From: Planctomycetaceae bacterium
Lineage (GTDB): Bacteria > Planctomycetota > Planctomycetia > Pirellulales > Thermoguttaceae
DNA length: 6,639 bases
Direction of reading: 5' to 3'
Assembly (NCBI GenBank): GCA_015062085.1
Contig: SUVI01000182.1
Span: 1 to 6,639, forward strand
Under the pieces are notes generated by a model. It did not search any database. It was not told the DNA's origin and saw nothing but the letters and a program-made list of their open reading frames with translations. The position numbers were made by a program, and so were the translations under genes. Each line of letters opens with the position of its first letter. The stretch's first letter is position 1. Positions 1-6,454 of this stretch are shown piece by piece.

Positions 1-1289
1 TCAAAGTTGGCCGTAACTGTATTCGCGGCATCGTGGGCAAGACGAAGCTCTCCGTTCGTACTGAACGTTCCGCCGAGGAAATTGACGGACGCGTTGTCGT
101 AAACCTGGATGTGGTCCTGAATGAAGACGGTTCCAGAGGATGTGAAATTGCCGCTGATACGGGGATTCGTCTCAGTGCCGTCTTTGTACTTAACGCCGGG
201 AACGGAGAGATTTCCATTTTCGGTAACAGTCACGCTGCCGAGGGAGGAAATGTCCATCATGTTTGCCGAAACGGTCGAGGAAATGACGAGGTTTCCGTAG
301 TTGACGAAGACGTCATTGTCCGTCGTCGGAGTGGAGGCGGTGTTTCCGTCCGCACCGAGCCATGCGTCCGCAGACGTCCAGTCAGAACCGGCCGAGGCTG
401 CGTTGAAAATACGGTCCGTCGCGATATAGTTCGGCTTGACGAGTGCCTGGAAAACACGGGAGCCGGAGACAGAAGTCGGATTCGCCATCGTCCAGTCCTT
501 AGAGTTTCCGGAATTGGAGTTGCCGATCCCGACGCAGAACGTATCGTTCTGGCGGTACATTCGGCCCATTCCGATGACAGTCTGTCCGGTACTGTTTGCG
601 GCATCGTAGATGTGAAGCTGGAAACTGCCGTGGTCGCCGCCAGTCTGCGGGGTGTCGTTCCAGTCGTAGTCACTGCCGCTTCCACCCGCCAAAGTGACGG
701 TGTTGCCGTTCTGGTCCAGGACGGAACCTTTTGTGCCGGATCCGAAATTGAATGGCCAGGATTCGATCAGAAGGGTGGAATTCTGGATCGCCTTCACGCC
801 GTCCGCGTCCGCCGTCACGCCGTTGAAAAGCGGCATGAGGGCCGTGTCGTACGATGTATAGAAGTTCGTGCCGGTGACCGCCATGTTCACGACGTCATTC
901 GCGTTTCCGGAACGGGCAAGTCCCACTTTGTAGAAGGAGTTCGCGTCGGTCCCGGAGTAATTCGGAGCGTCAATGAGTGCCCACTCGGTGTTTCCGGCAG
1001 TGTTTTCAGTCTGCATGTACCAGATCGCGCCGGAGAAGCCGTTTCGGATGGACATCGTATTTGCGTAGTCGTACCAGCCTGTTGAACCTACGGAGGTGCT
1101 GCCGTAGTTCGGGATACTTTCTTTCGAAAGGATGAGCTGATACATGGAGAGATCCTGGATCTGTTTCTGCGCGGCCGTATTTTCTACAAACGCAGTAAAT
1201 TCCGCAGCATCAAGAAGCAATGGGGAGACCATGCCTCCCATAATGGCGGCCGTGGACAGGAAACCGATCAGTTTGTGTGTTTTCTTCAT
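1..1289 (-). CDS. Secreted, probably beta-helical surface protein (3' end missing, cut by left edge)
   Basis: This frame is open from an ATG at 1289 to the left edge, giving 429 residues and no stop, so the C-terminus lies outside the window. Residues 1-29 look like a Sec signal peptide: a KK..HK start, a hydrophobic stretch LIGFLSTAAIMGGMV, and probable cleavage after LLLDAA. Residues 30-290 form an Asn/Gly/Ser/Thr-rich domain that I do not recognise, with aromatic-rich stretches and a DYDWNDTP segment near 207-214. From about 300 the text becomes repetitive: DWTSADAWLG, DNDVFVNYGNLVIS, SVTVTENGNLSV, ISGNFTSSGTVFI, VYDNASVNFLGGTFS. This is the style of autotransporter-like or PEP-CTERM-type parallel beta-helix proteins. 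A weak GAGAG Shine-Dalgarno (1295-1299) sits 5 nt before the ATG. No enzymatic motif is visible. A surface or matrix role is inferred; a sorting signal or autotransporter barrel would be in the missing part. Confidence 0.85.
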   Translation of the reverse strand, partial: MKKTHKLIGFLSTAAIMGGMVSPLLLDAAEFTAFVENTAAQKQIQDLSMYQLILSKESIPNYGSTSVGSTGWYDYANTMSIRNGFSGAIWYMQTENTAGNTEWALIDAPNYSGTDANSFYKVGLARSGNANDVVNMAVTGTNFYTSYDTALMPLFNGVTADADGVKAIQNSTLLIESWPFNFGSGTKGSVLDQNGNTVTLAGGSGSDYDWNDTPQTGGDHGSFQLHIYDAANSTGQTVIGMGRMYRQNDTFCVGIGNSNSGNSKDWTMANPTSVSGSRVFQALVKPNYIATDRIFNAASAGSDWTSADAWLGADGNTASTPTTDNDVFVNYGNLVISSTVSANMMDISSLGSVTVTENGNLSVPGVKYKDGTETNPRISGNFTSSGTVFIQDHIQVYDNASVNFLGGTFSTNGELRLAHDAANTVTANF

Positions 1290-1367
1290 GGGTACTCTCG
1301 ATTTTTTACCTGAAAGTTTTTTCGGCAAGGGTACTTTGCACGACATTTCACTAATTACATGACTTTT

Positions 1368-1395
1368 ATTGTACTCCAGTATTCTTTAAATGCAA
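1368..1395 (-). promoter_or_regulatory. Probable sigma70-type promoter of the surface-protein gene
   Basis: On the minus strand TTGCAT (1390-1395) and TACAAT (1368-1373, five of six consensus bases) are separated by 16 bp. The -35 matches TTGACA at only its first three bases. Transcription would start near 1361, giving a leader of about 72 nt before the ATG at 1289. The leader contains two copies of AGTACCC, one of them directly before the start codon. The AT-rich tracts just upstream could act as an UP element. This is a motif match only. Confidence 0.5.
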
Positions 1396-1456
1396 GAAAT
1401 TTTTTGGACAAAATCTCAAAAATTCTGTAATTTTCTAAGAAATTTTTTGAGAAAAC
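1394..1456. other. Phased A/T-tracts with a 13-bp direct repeat and an AT-rich dyad, upstream of the surface-protein promoter
   Basis: A- or T-runs are centred near 1401, 1411, 1420, 1431, 1444 and 1453, close to one per helical turn, which is the arrangement of intrinsically bent DNA. Within it AAGAAATTTTTTG occurs at 1394-1406 and 1437-1449, 43 bp apart (about four turns). TCTCAAAAATT (1414-1424) pairs with AATTTTTTGAGA (1441-1452) apart from one extra T. The region overlaps and extends upstream of the -35 element, so an UP element or activator site is possible. The whole 1290-1553 gap has no other gene that I can see. Confidence 0.45.
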
Positions 1457-1469
1457 TTGCGTTTCTGTG

Positions 1470-1505
1470 AAAAAAATGGGAAATTCCGAATATGCGGAAT
1501 CTCCC
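1470..1505 (-). terminator. Intrinsic terminator of the GH99-like gene
   Basis: Read on the minus strand, GGGA-g-ATTCCG, a 6-nt loop, then CGGAAT-t-TCCC form a stem of ten pairs with one internal mismatch. It is followed by A and seven T residues (plus-strand A-run 1470-1476). It lies about 50 nt after the stop codon of the GH99-like gene and before the promoter of the surface-protein gene, so it probably separates these two transcription units. Confidence 0.75.
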
Positions 1506-1553
1506 GTTTTGCAGGATTTTGAATAGTTTTTTTGAAATCAGCTTTCCGTTTGT

Positions 1554-4487
1554 CTATTTTTCCAGACGAATGAAGTCGATCTCGACTTTTACGTCTTTCG
1601 TGCTGCACGGATCGAATCGGAGCGACTCGATCACTCCTTGCCAGGCTTTAGACTCCCCCACAGCGAAAACGTACTCGCGAAATTTCCCGTCAAGGACGAT
1701 CGGACAGATGAGACTCGTTGCCTCCGACTGCGGAATGTTTGCCGTTCCCCAGAAAAGCTGCGCCCGGTCGGTTTGGGGTGCATTTTCACCTTCTTTCGGC
1801 GTGAGCTTCATCCGGACGACGACTCGCGAACACCGTTTGGAGAGCAGATTTTCAAAACGGGCCTGGATCGCCGGGTCACGGGTTTTGGTCAGGAACGTGA
1901 ATTTTCCGTCAGCACATTCCGGAGTGCTGATCCCCATCATCGCGTTCCAGATCCGCGGCGCGTCCGCATCGTCGAAATCCGCGTTCATTGCGGCTTGCGT
2001 GTCCGGACGGCGGAAATCAAAATCGTAAGGTCCCAATCCCACGTCCGACGGCGTGTAATTTGGAGGCCAGCCTTCCGACGGTCTCTCGCAGAACGTTTCG
2101 CGGACGGCTTCGTACATTTCGAAACCGAATTCTTTGTTTGGCTCGGCATAGGACCCTTCCCCCCACTCGTTCAGCGGCGCAAGCACGATGTTGCGCTGCC
2201 CGGTACGCTGGGTGAATTCACGGCATTTCTCGCAGATTTCGCGGAATTTGTCAGCCGTCCGTCCGTAGATGACCGTCTGTTTCAGACCGTGCCATGGACG
2301 CGGATCCCAGCCGGTCGAGAGATTCGGGAGAAATGGAAGAATGCCGGTCTCCTGACGCGCTTCCCAGTAGGGGAGGATCGACTCGACGCAGCAGTCGAAA
2401 TCGAAAAACTTTGGGTCGGATGCCAGCCCGCCGTGGTGCATGTAGTGGTAGAGCGACGTCATGTCGAAACCGGCATCGGCGAGCCACTGGATGTCGCCGG
2501 GGCTCGTTGAGGCTTCCGGCCACTTCATCGCGATGAAGTAAATGCCCGGAAATCCGGCGTCCCGCGCCATTTCTCGGCTAAGGTCAAGGAGCTTCTTCAC
2601 CCCCTCGCCCTTTTTCAGTTCAACGCCTTTTTCCCGGTAGATCTCCCGCACATCGCGGTCCATTCCGTCTGGACTCCAGATCATGACGACCGGCTTCCCG
2701 TCGATCCGGTAGTATTCCGGCGTACGGAAGTAGTTCTCGATCCAGAATCTCGTAACCTCGGCCTGATCTTCCTCACTGTGGCTCCCCGGTCCATTGTGAT
2801 TCGCCCACATCATTGCCCATTTGAGGTACGAGCGGTAACGTGCTTTCTGAAATCCCTTCACCCAGTGGTCCAGATGCTGATTTCCGCGGTTCCAGTACCA
2901 GTCGACGAGGAAGTAACTGATCCCGTTTTCGACCGCCCACTTGATCTGCCAGTCGATACACTCGGGGTCTGCTTCATCGTACCAGCCTAGGACAGGTTTC
3001 CGTATCGGCGCGACTGGGAAAATGCGCTCCCAGGCAGCCGGCGATCCCCAGCCGGGAAAGTAAAGCGCACCGATCTCGTACTCGCTCTTGAGCGGTCTTG
3101 GCTTCGGAACGTAGTCCGCCCGCGGAAGGTTCAAAGACGGAAGGAATTCCAGCGGAAACGTGAATTTTTCCGTGACGGTCTGCGTATCCGGAGCGTTTCG
3201 GTACCGTATCTGCACGACGGCGTTCCCGCAGACGGCTTTTTCTGCTTGAAGTTTCAGCGAGCAGACTGCGGAATCAAACGGCTCCAGAACGGTTTGCGGA
3301 ATGGCATCCGAAACGTTTCCGCTGACGAGAGAGACGCCATCAGGGAGCTGAATGTCGGTGAGCGTGAGGTTTTCGGCTGTCTCTCCTCCGGAATTTGTGA
3401 TCCGGAACTCAAACGGAACGGGCCGTCCCGCCCGGCAGAGCGCGTCGGTGAGTCCGCCCCCCTCGCCGAGCTGGATCTGAGCCGGCCCCTGCGGTGAACT
3501 GGTGAATCGGATGGACCGGACGACTGCGCGAGTCTGTGGGTCGGTCATGGAGAGGATGGCCTGAAAGACTTTTGATGGGTCGAATTTCGGGTGCACGATG
3601 AGCAGATTATAGAGGTGCGTTTTCCCATCCGGCTGGAGTGCAAATGAAACCTCGAGCGGCTCGGAAAGCTCTTCGCACGTGAGTGTCAGCGATGCCGCCA
3701 TTCCGGGTCCCTCGGCACTCATTTCGATCGTGCACCAGCATTTCGAGACGCCGTCTTCGATCCGCATGGGAACAGAACGGAGCTGTGGAGTACGGATCCC
3801 CGGATCGTCGGGATGAAAACGCAGTTCCCAGCCTCCATTTCCCGGTTTAGTGATGGCGGAACCCGCGGAACTCCAGTGGGAAATGTCTACATTGGCGTCC
3901 GTGAAGTCCCAGATTCCGGAAACGGGCTGGATCTTCTCGAAATTCAGGTCGATGATCTTTACGGAATCGATCGCGAAGCTGGTCTTTCCCCACATTTCCT
4001 GCGGAGCGGAGCCGGGATCCAGACGCAGCTGGATGATTTTTTTCTCGGAGATCCAGCTGGGGTGGATCCGGACAGTCCGGTACGCATTTCCTTTTGCGAT
4101 GTGCCATTTCGTCATTTTGGAGCCGGAGAAACCGCCGTAAGGACCTTCCGTCGTGTTCGTGAAGTAAAGTTCTCCCTGTGTCTCAAGATCGGCTTTCATG
4201 CGGACGTCCACGACCAGACCGGGCCGTACTGCAAAATCGACGGGAGGAAGGAAAAGTATCGGATCTCGGCTGACGTACGTCCCTTTCAGAGCTCCGTTTT
4301 CGATGCGCAGCTTTTCCAGACCTCCGCCGGAACGCCACCCCTCTAGGTCGCCGGGAGTTTCAAAATCCCAGGAGTAGAGGACGGTCTCTTCTGCGCGGGT
4401 CTCGGTCTGGAGACTTGGGAAAAGAAAAAAAGGCAGGGTAAGGCTTAGGAAAGTGAGGAATATGGGGGTGGTGAGGAACGATTTCAT
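1554..4487 (-). CDS. Secreted WbsX/GH99-like multidomain protein, probable glycoside hydrolase
   Basis: The 977-residue product has a Sec signal peptide (residues 1-32, hydrophobic core IFLTFLSLTLPFFLF, likely cleavage after TRA). Residues about 36-181 and 192-329 look like two carbohydrate-binding-type beta-sandwiches, 340-450 like an Ig/CARDB-type beta domain, 470-805 is the catalytic barrel, and 836-976 a third sandwich resembling the first two. The barrel carries WbsX/GH99-like signatures: ALYFPGW (474-480), ISYFLVDWYW (523-532), WANHNGPG (561-568), YYRIDGKPVVMIW (592-604) and NEWGEGSYAEPN (773-784). E774 and E777 have the spacing and context of the catalytic pair in GH99 endo-alpha-mannosidases (NEWHEG), so hydrolysis of an extracellular or periplasmic polysaccharide is likely. 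Relatives are often named glycosyltransferase WbsX after O-antigen loci, but export argues against that role here. The substrate cannot be read from sequence. The gene is intact, with a strong Shine-Dalgarno at this start; it follows the oxidoreductase after 149 bp. Confidence 0.9.
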   Translation of the reverse strand: MKSFLTTPIFLTFLSLTLPFFLFPSLQTETRAEETVLYSWDFETPGDLEGWRSGGGLEKLRIENGALKGTYVSRDPILFLPPVDFAVRPGLVVDVRMKADLETQGELYFTNTTEGPYGGFSGSKMTKWHIAKGNAYRTVRIHPSWISEKKIIQLRLDPGSAPQEMWGKTSFAIDSVKIIDLNFEKIQPVSGIWDFTDANVDISHWSSAGSAITKPGNGGWELRFHPDDPGIRTPQLRSVPMRIEDGVSKCWCTIEMSAEGPGMAASLTLTCEELSEPLEVSFALQPDGKTHLYNLLIVHPKFDPSKVFQAILSMTDPQTRAVVRSIRFTSSPQGPAQIQLGEGGGLTDALCRAGRPVPFEFRITNSGGETAENLTLTDIQLPDGVSLVSGNVSDAIPQTVLEPFDSAVCSLKLQAEKAVCGNAVVQIRYRNAPDTQTVTEKFTFPLEFLPSLNLPRADYVPKPRPLKSEYEIGALYFPGWGSPAAWERIFPVAPIRKPVLGWYDEADPECIDWQIKWAVENGISYFLVDWYWNRGNQHLDHWVKGFQKARYRSYLKWAMMWANHNGPGSHSEEDQAEVTRFWIENYFRTPEYYRIDGKPVVMIWSPDGMDRDVREIYREKGVELKKGEGVKKLLDLSREMARDAGFPGIYFIAMKWPEASTSPGDIQWLADAGFDMTSLYHYMHHGGLASDPKFFDFDCCVESILPYWEARQETGILPFLPNLSTGWDPRPWHGLKQTVIYGRTADKFREICEKCREFTQRTGQRNIVLAPLNEWGEGSYAEPNKEFGFEMYEAVRETFCERPSEGWPPNYTPSDVGLGPYDFDFRRPDTQAAMNADFDDADAPRIWNAMMGISTPECADGKFTFLTKTRDPAIQARFENLLSKRCSRVVVRMKLTPKEGENAPQTDRAQLFWGTANIPQSEATSLICPIVLDGKFREYVFAVGESKAWQGVIESLRFDPCSTKDVKVEIDFIRLEK

Positions 4488-4496
4488 GATTCAAGG

Positions 4497-4501
4497 CTCC
4501 T
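4497..4501 (-). promoter_or_regulatory. Shine-Dalgarno site of the GH99-like gene
   Basis: AGGAG on the minus strand stands 9 nt before the ATG at 4487. It supports this start over later methionines and places the full signal peptide in the product. It is the clearest ribosome binding site in the window; the other two genes have only weak ones. Confidence 0.75.
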
Positions 4502-4531
4502 GAGGGTTGGCGGGAGGAGGGAGACGGAAGA

Positions 4532-4550
4532 GACGGTAAAACGTACCGTC
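4532..4550. repeat. Perfect 7-bp inverted repeat in the leader of the GH99-like gene
   Basis: GACGGTA (4532-4538) and TACCGTC (4544-4550) flank a 5-bp spacer. No T-run follows in the direction of transcription, so it does not look like a terminator. It lies about 45 nt before the start codon and 14 bp after the terminator of the upstream gene. It could be an operator or a leader hairpin. A G-poor pyrimidine tract (plus strand 4515-4531 is purine-rich) lies between it and the Shine-Dalgarno. No convincing -10/-35 pair was found between the terminator and the start codon. Confidence 0.45.
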
Positions 4551-4563
4551 ACGGGAAAATCTG

Positions 4564-4598
4564 AAAAAGGGGAGAGACGGTCCATGCCCCCTCTCCCC
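4564..4598 (-). terminator. Intrinsic terminator of the oxidoreductase gene
   Basis: On the minus strand GGGGAGAG and CTCTCCCC form a perfect 8-bp GC-rich stem around a 14-nt loop and are followed at once by TTTTT. It begins about 40 nt after the oxidoreductase stop codon. The loop is larger than usual, so some read-through into the GH99-like gene is possible, but the structure argues against a simple two-gene operon. Confidence 0.75.
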
Positions 4599-4636
4599 GT
4601 TGGAAAATCATGCGTAAAAAACGCGCACTCGAAAGG

Positions 4637-6103
4637 TCAGACAGTTTCCGGGACTGCGTAGCCTTTACGGTACTCGCGTTTCAGAAGCGCATTGGCTTCG
4701 TCCGCTCCTTCTCCTGAGAAACGTCCGGTCTTTTCGTCGTAGTTCAGCATTCCGCTCAACGCGAAACCGGAATTTTCGAGCGTCAGGTCATTCGCGGCCA
4801 GCAGTTCCGACGTGTTTGCCAGAAGTTCTTCCCAGCGTCCTCGCGTCTTGCCGAAGAGGACTTCCGCGTTTTTCTGCTGGTACGGTTTCCCGACACGGAA
4901 GGCGATGTTCGCGAAATTGCACCATGCCGTCACCTGATTGGCCAGTTCGACTTCCGCCTTCTGGATCGACGGATCATGCGCTTTGACCGCGTCGATGAAA
5001 TTGCGCTGATGCCCGCCGCCCATGTTTCCCTTGAACTCGCGGATGACTTTTCCATTCGCGTCGATCGCTTTTCCGGAACCGCGCTGCCCCCAGAACATTC
5101 CGCCCTCACAGTAGACGCAGTATCCGCTTCCCGGTCCGGTGAACTTGCCGGCAGATTTGGATCTCGGCCCCATCGGGATGTTGGAGAGTCCAATGACCAT
5201 CGGAATCGATCCCGTGTCGAACCAGACGAAGTGCACGTTCGGCGTTTCACCGGCGTCGTTGTACGTAACACGCGCACCGCCGCCGAGGACCGCTTTCGGG
5301 TAGGCGACCTTGTCAAGCAGCACATTGTTGATGGCGTCGTCGAGCACGTGAACACCCCAGTTTCCCATTTCTCCGGAACCGGTGTTCCAGTCCCAGTGCC
5401 AATCGTAGTGGAACTGCTCGCGGTAAAGCGGCTCATCCTGTGCCGGACCGAGCCAGAGATCGTAGTCGACGCCTTCCGGGATCGGCAGCGGCGTGTTGCG
5501 TTTCCCGATCGTGCGGCGAATGCCGTAGCGGTTGACTGCGCAGGAAAGGATCTCGCCGAGTCCCTTTTCCTCGTGGAGGAATTTCTTGATCTCGGCCTGC
5601 ATCGGATCGCTTCTCTGCTGGGTGCCGACCTGGCAGATGCGATCGTACTTGCGCGCGGCCTTCACGACTTGGTCACCTTCCCACTGGGAATGAGAAAGCG
5701 GTTTCTCGACGTAAACGTGCTTCCCGGCCTGCATTGCCCAGATACTTGCCAGGCAATGCCAGTGATTGCACGTCGCAACGTAGACGGCATCGATCGACGG
5801 GTCGTCGAAGATCTTGCGCATGTCGCGGTACGTTGCAGCATCCTTGACTCGGGATCTTGCTGCGAGAAGACGGGCTTCATCCGGATCCGCGAATGCCGTT
5901 AGACGCACATCGTCCATTCCGTTGAATGCGTTCAGGTGATCACCGCCGCGCCATCCGATCCCAATGCCTCCCATGTGGATCTTTTCGTTTACGTTCGTTT
6001 CAGCAAGAAGCGCGGGGGCGGGAAGCGCGGAGGCAAGCGCACCGGCGGCGAAGGTCAATTTCGCAAATTGACGTCGATTTAGTTTCATTTTCGTTTGGGT
6101 CAT
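4637..6103 (-). CDS. Tat-exported Gfo/Idh/MocA-family oxidoreductase
   Basis: The 488-residue product starts with a twin-arginine signal: NRRQFAK (9-15), a hydrophobic Ala/Leu-rich stretch and an APALLAE end near 35. The Rossmann dinucleotide-binding domain follows, with GIGIGWRG (46-53), VATCNHWHCLA (109-119) and the family's EKP motif (133-135), whose Lys134 is the expected catalytic residue. The C-terminal domain has GEMGNWGVHVLDD (244-256), in which His252 and Asp255/256 are likely active-site residues, and GGGHQRNFIDAVK (362-374), both typical of the exported planctomycete-type subgroup. Substrates for this subgroup are mostly unknown; sugar oxidation/reduction or NAD-dependent glycosidase chemistry (as in GH109) are both possible. 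NAD(P) would have to bind before Tat export, as known for Zymomonas glucose-fructose oxidoreductase. A start at Met6 (6088) is possible, but only the ATG at 6103 has a partial GGA ribosome site. It has its own promoter upstream and a terminator downstream. Confidence 0.92.
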   Translation of the reverse strand: MTQTKMKLNRRQFAKLTFAAGALASALPAPALLAETNVNEKIHMGGIGIGWRGGDHLNAFNGMDDVRLTAFADPDEARLLAARSRVKDAATYRDMRKIFDDPSIDAVYVATCNHWHCLASIWAMQAGKHVYVEKPLSHSQWEGDQVVKAARKYDRICQVGTQQRSDPMQAEIKKFLHEEKGLGEILSCAVNRYGIRRTIGKRNTPLPIPEGVDYDLWLGPAQDEPLYREQFHYDWHWDWNTGSGEMGNWGVHVLDDAINNVLLDKVAYPKAVLGGGARVTYNDAGETPNVHFVWFDTGSIPMVIGLSNIPMGPRSKSAGKFTGPGSGYCVYCEGGMFWGQRGSGKAIDANGKVIREFKGNMGGGHQRNFIDAVKAHDPSIQKAEVELANQVTAWCNFANIAFRVGKPYQQKNAEVLFGKTRGRWEELLANTSELLAANDLTLENSGFALSGMLNYDEKTGRFSGEGADEANALLKREYRKGYAVPETV

Positions 6104-6190
6104 GGTTTTTCCAATTTTCTGATTTTCTAGTTTGAGGGATCTTCAGATTTTAAAACGGGTCGGGTCGTGATCCAGTTTTTGGCCGGATCT

Positions 6191-6212
6191 GCAGAATGGA
6201 TGACCATTCTGC
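6191..6212. repeat. Perfect 9-bp inverted repeat at the expected oxidoreductase transcription start
   Basis: GCAGAATGG (6191-6199) and CCATTCTGC (6204-6212) flank a 4-bp spacer. The right arm begins 6 bp downstream of the -10 element, so the expected start falls on its first bases. It is therefore either a repressor operator over the start site or a hairpin at the very 5' end of the mRNA. On the plus strand it is followed by TTTTC and could pass for a terminator, but no plus-strand gene ends here. Confidence 0.6.
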
Positions 6213-6218
6213 TTTTCT

Positions 6219-6227
6219 ATCATACCA
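6219..6227 (-). promoter_or_regulatory. Extended -10 promoter of the oxidoreductase gene
   Basis: The minus strand reads TGGTATGAT: a TATGAT hexamer (five of six consensus bases) with the TGn extension of extended -10 promoters. No good -35 lies at 16-18 bp upstream (TTTTCT is the nearest), which extended -10 promoters tolerate. The start would be near 6212, giving a leader of about 109 nt before the ATG at 6103. The assignment rests on motif match and on position upstream of the gene. Confidence 0.55.
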
Positions 6228-6454
6228 CATACGGGAAGCTCAGAAAAGGAGGGCCGAAAGTTTTTTAAGGCAGTTTGGGGCTATTTTTGTAAAATTTAGG
6301 GATTTTTTGTGAATTTTTGTGATTTTTCGCCATTTTGGATTTTCTGATCCTCCTCCCCCTTTACATTTGGAGTGCATTTTGCTAAAATTGGAAACCGACG
6401 AGAGAAGCTGTGCTCCGAATTGCGCCGAACGGCAAAATGCTTATCCAGCGGTCT
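6228..6454. other. Non-coding AT-rich region with phased T-tracts upstream of the oxidoreductase promoter
   Basis: Neither strand shows a credible gene here. T-runs at 6303-6308, 6314-6318, 6323-6327, 6333-6336 and 6340-6343 recur at about 9-10 bp, with further runs at 6261-6266 and 6284-6288. This is the pattern expected of bent DNA upstream of a promoter read on the minus strand. The last 90 bases before the repeat array are ordinary mixed sequence in which I see nothing. Confidence 0.45.

Noticed and set aside
33..1085. 350-codon plus-strand open frame
   Set aside because: It is codon-aligned antisense to the surface-protein gene. Its product is Arg/Val-rich without domain or signal, while the minus frame has a signal peptide, a promoter and beta-helix character.
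1144..1362. 72-codon plus-strand frame crossing the start of the surface-protein gene
   Set aside because: It is antisense to the signal peptide and promoter region of a better supported gene and has no ribosome site of its own that I can see.
1638..2510. 290-codon plus-strand open frame, and other shorter frames within 1492-4346
   Set aside because: They are antisense or shifted-frame shadows of the GH99-like gene, with no recognisable domain or ribosome binding site.
4976..5902. 308-codon plus-strand open frame
   Set aside because: It lies fully inside the oxidoreductase gene on the opposite strand; the minus frame has conserved family motifs throughout, and this frame has none.
1554..6103. 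Simple two-gene operon of the oxidoreductase and the GH99-like protein
   Set aside because: A GC-rich hairpin with a T-run stands between them, so co-transcription could only be partial; a shared function remains possible.
6186..6194. GATCTGCAG shared between the dyad edge and repeat copies 2-3 (6479-6487, 6495-6503)
   Set aside because: Nine bases containing a 6-bp palindrome can recur by chance, and the surrounding sequences do not match.
6191..6217. Plus-strand intrinsic terminator (stem followed by TTTTC)
   Set aside because: No plus-strand gene ends to its left, the T-run is short and the stem is only moderately GC-rich; its position next to a minus-strand -10 element fits an operator or leader hairpin better.
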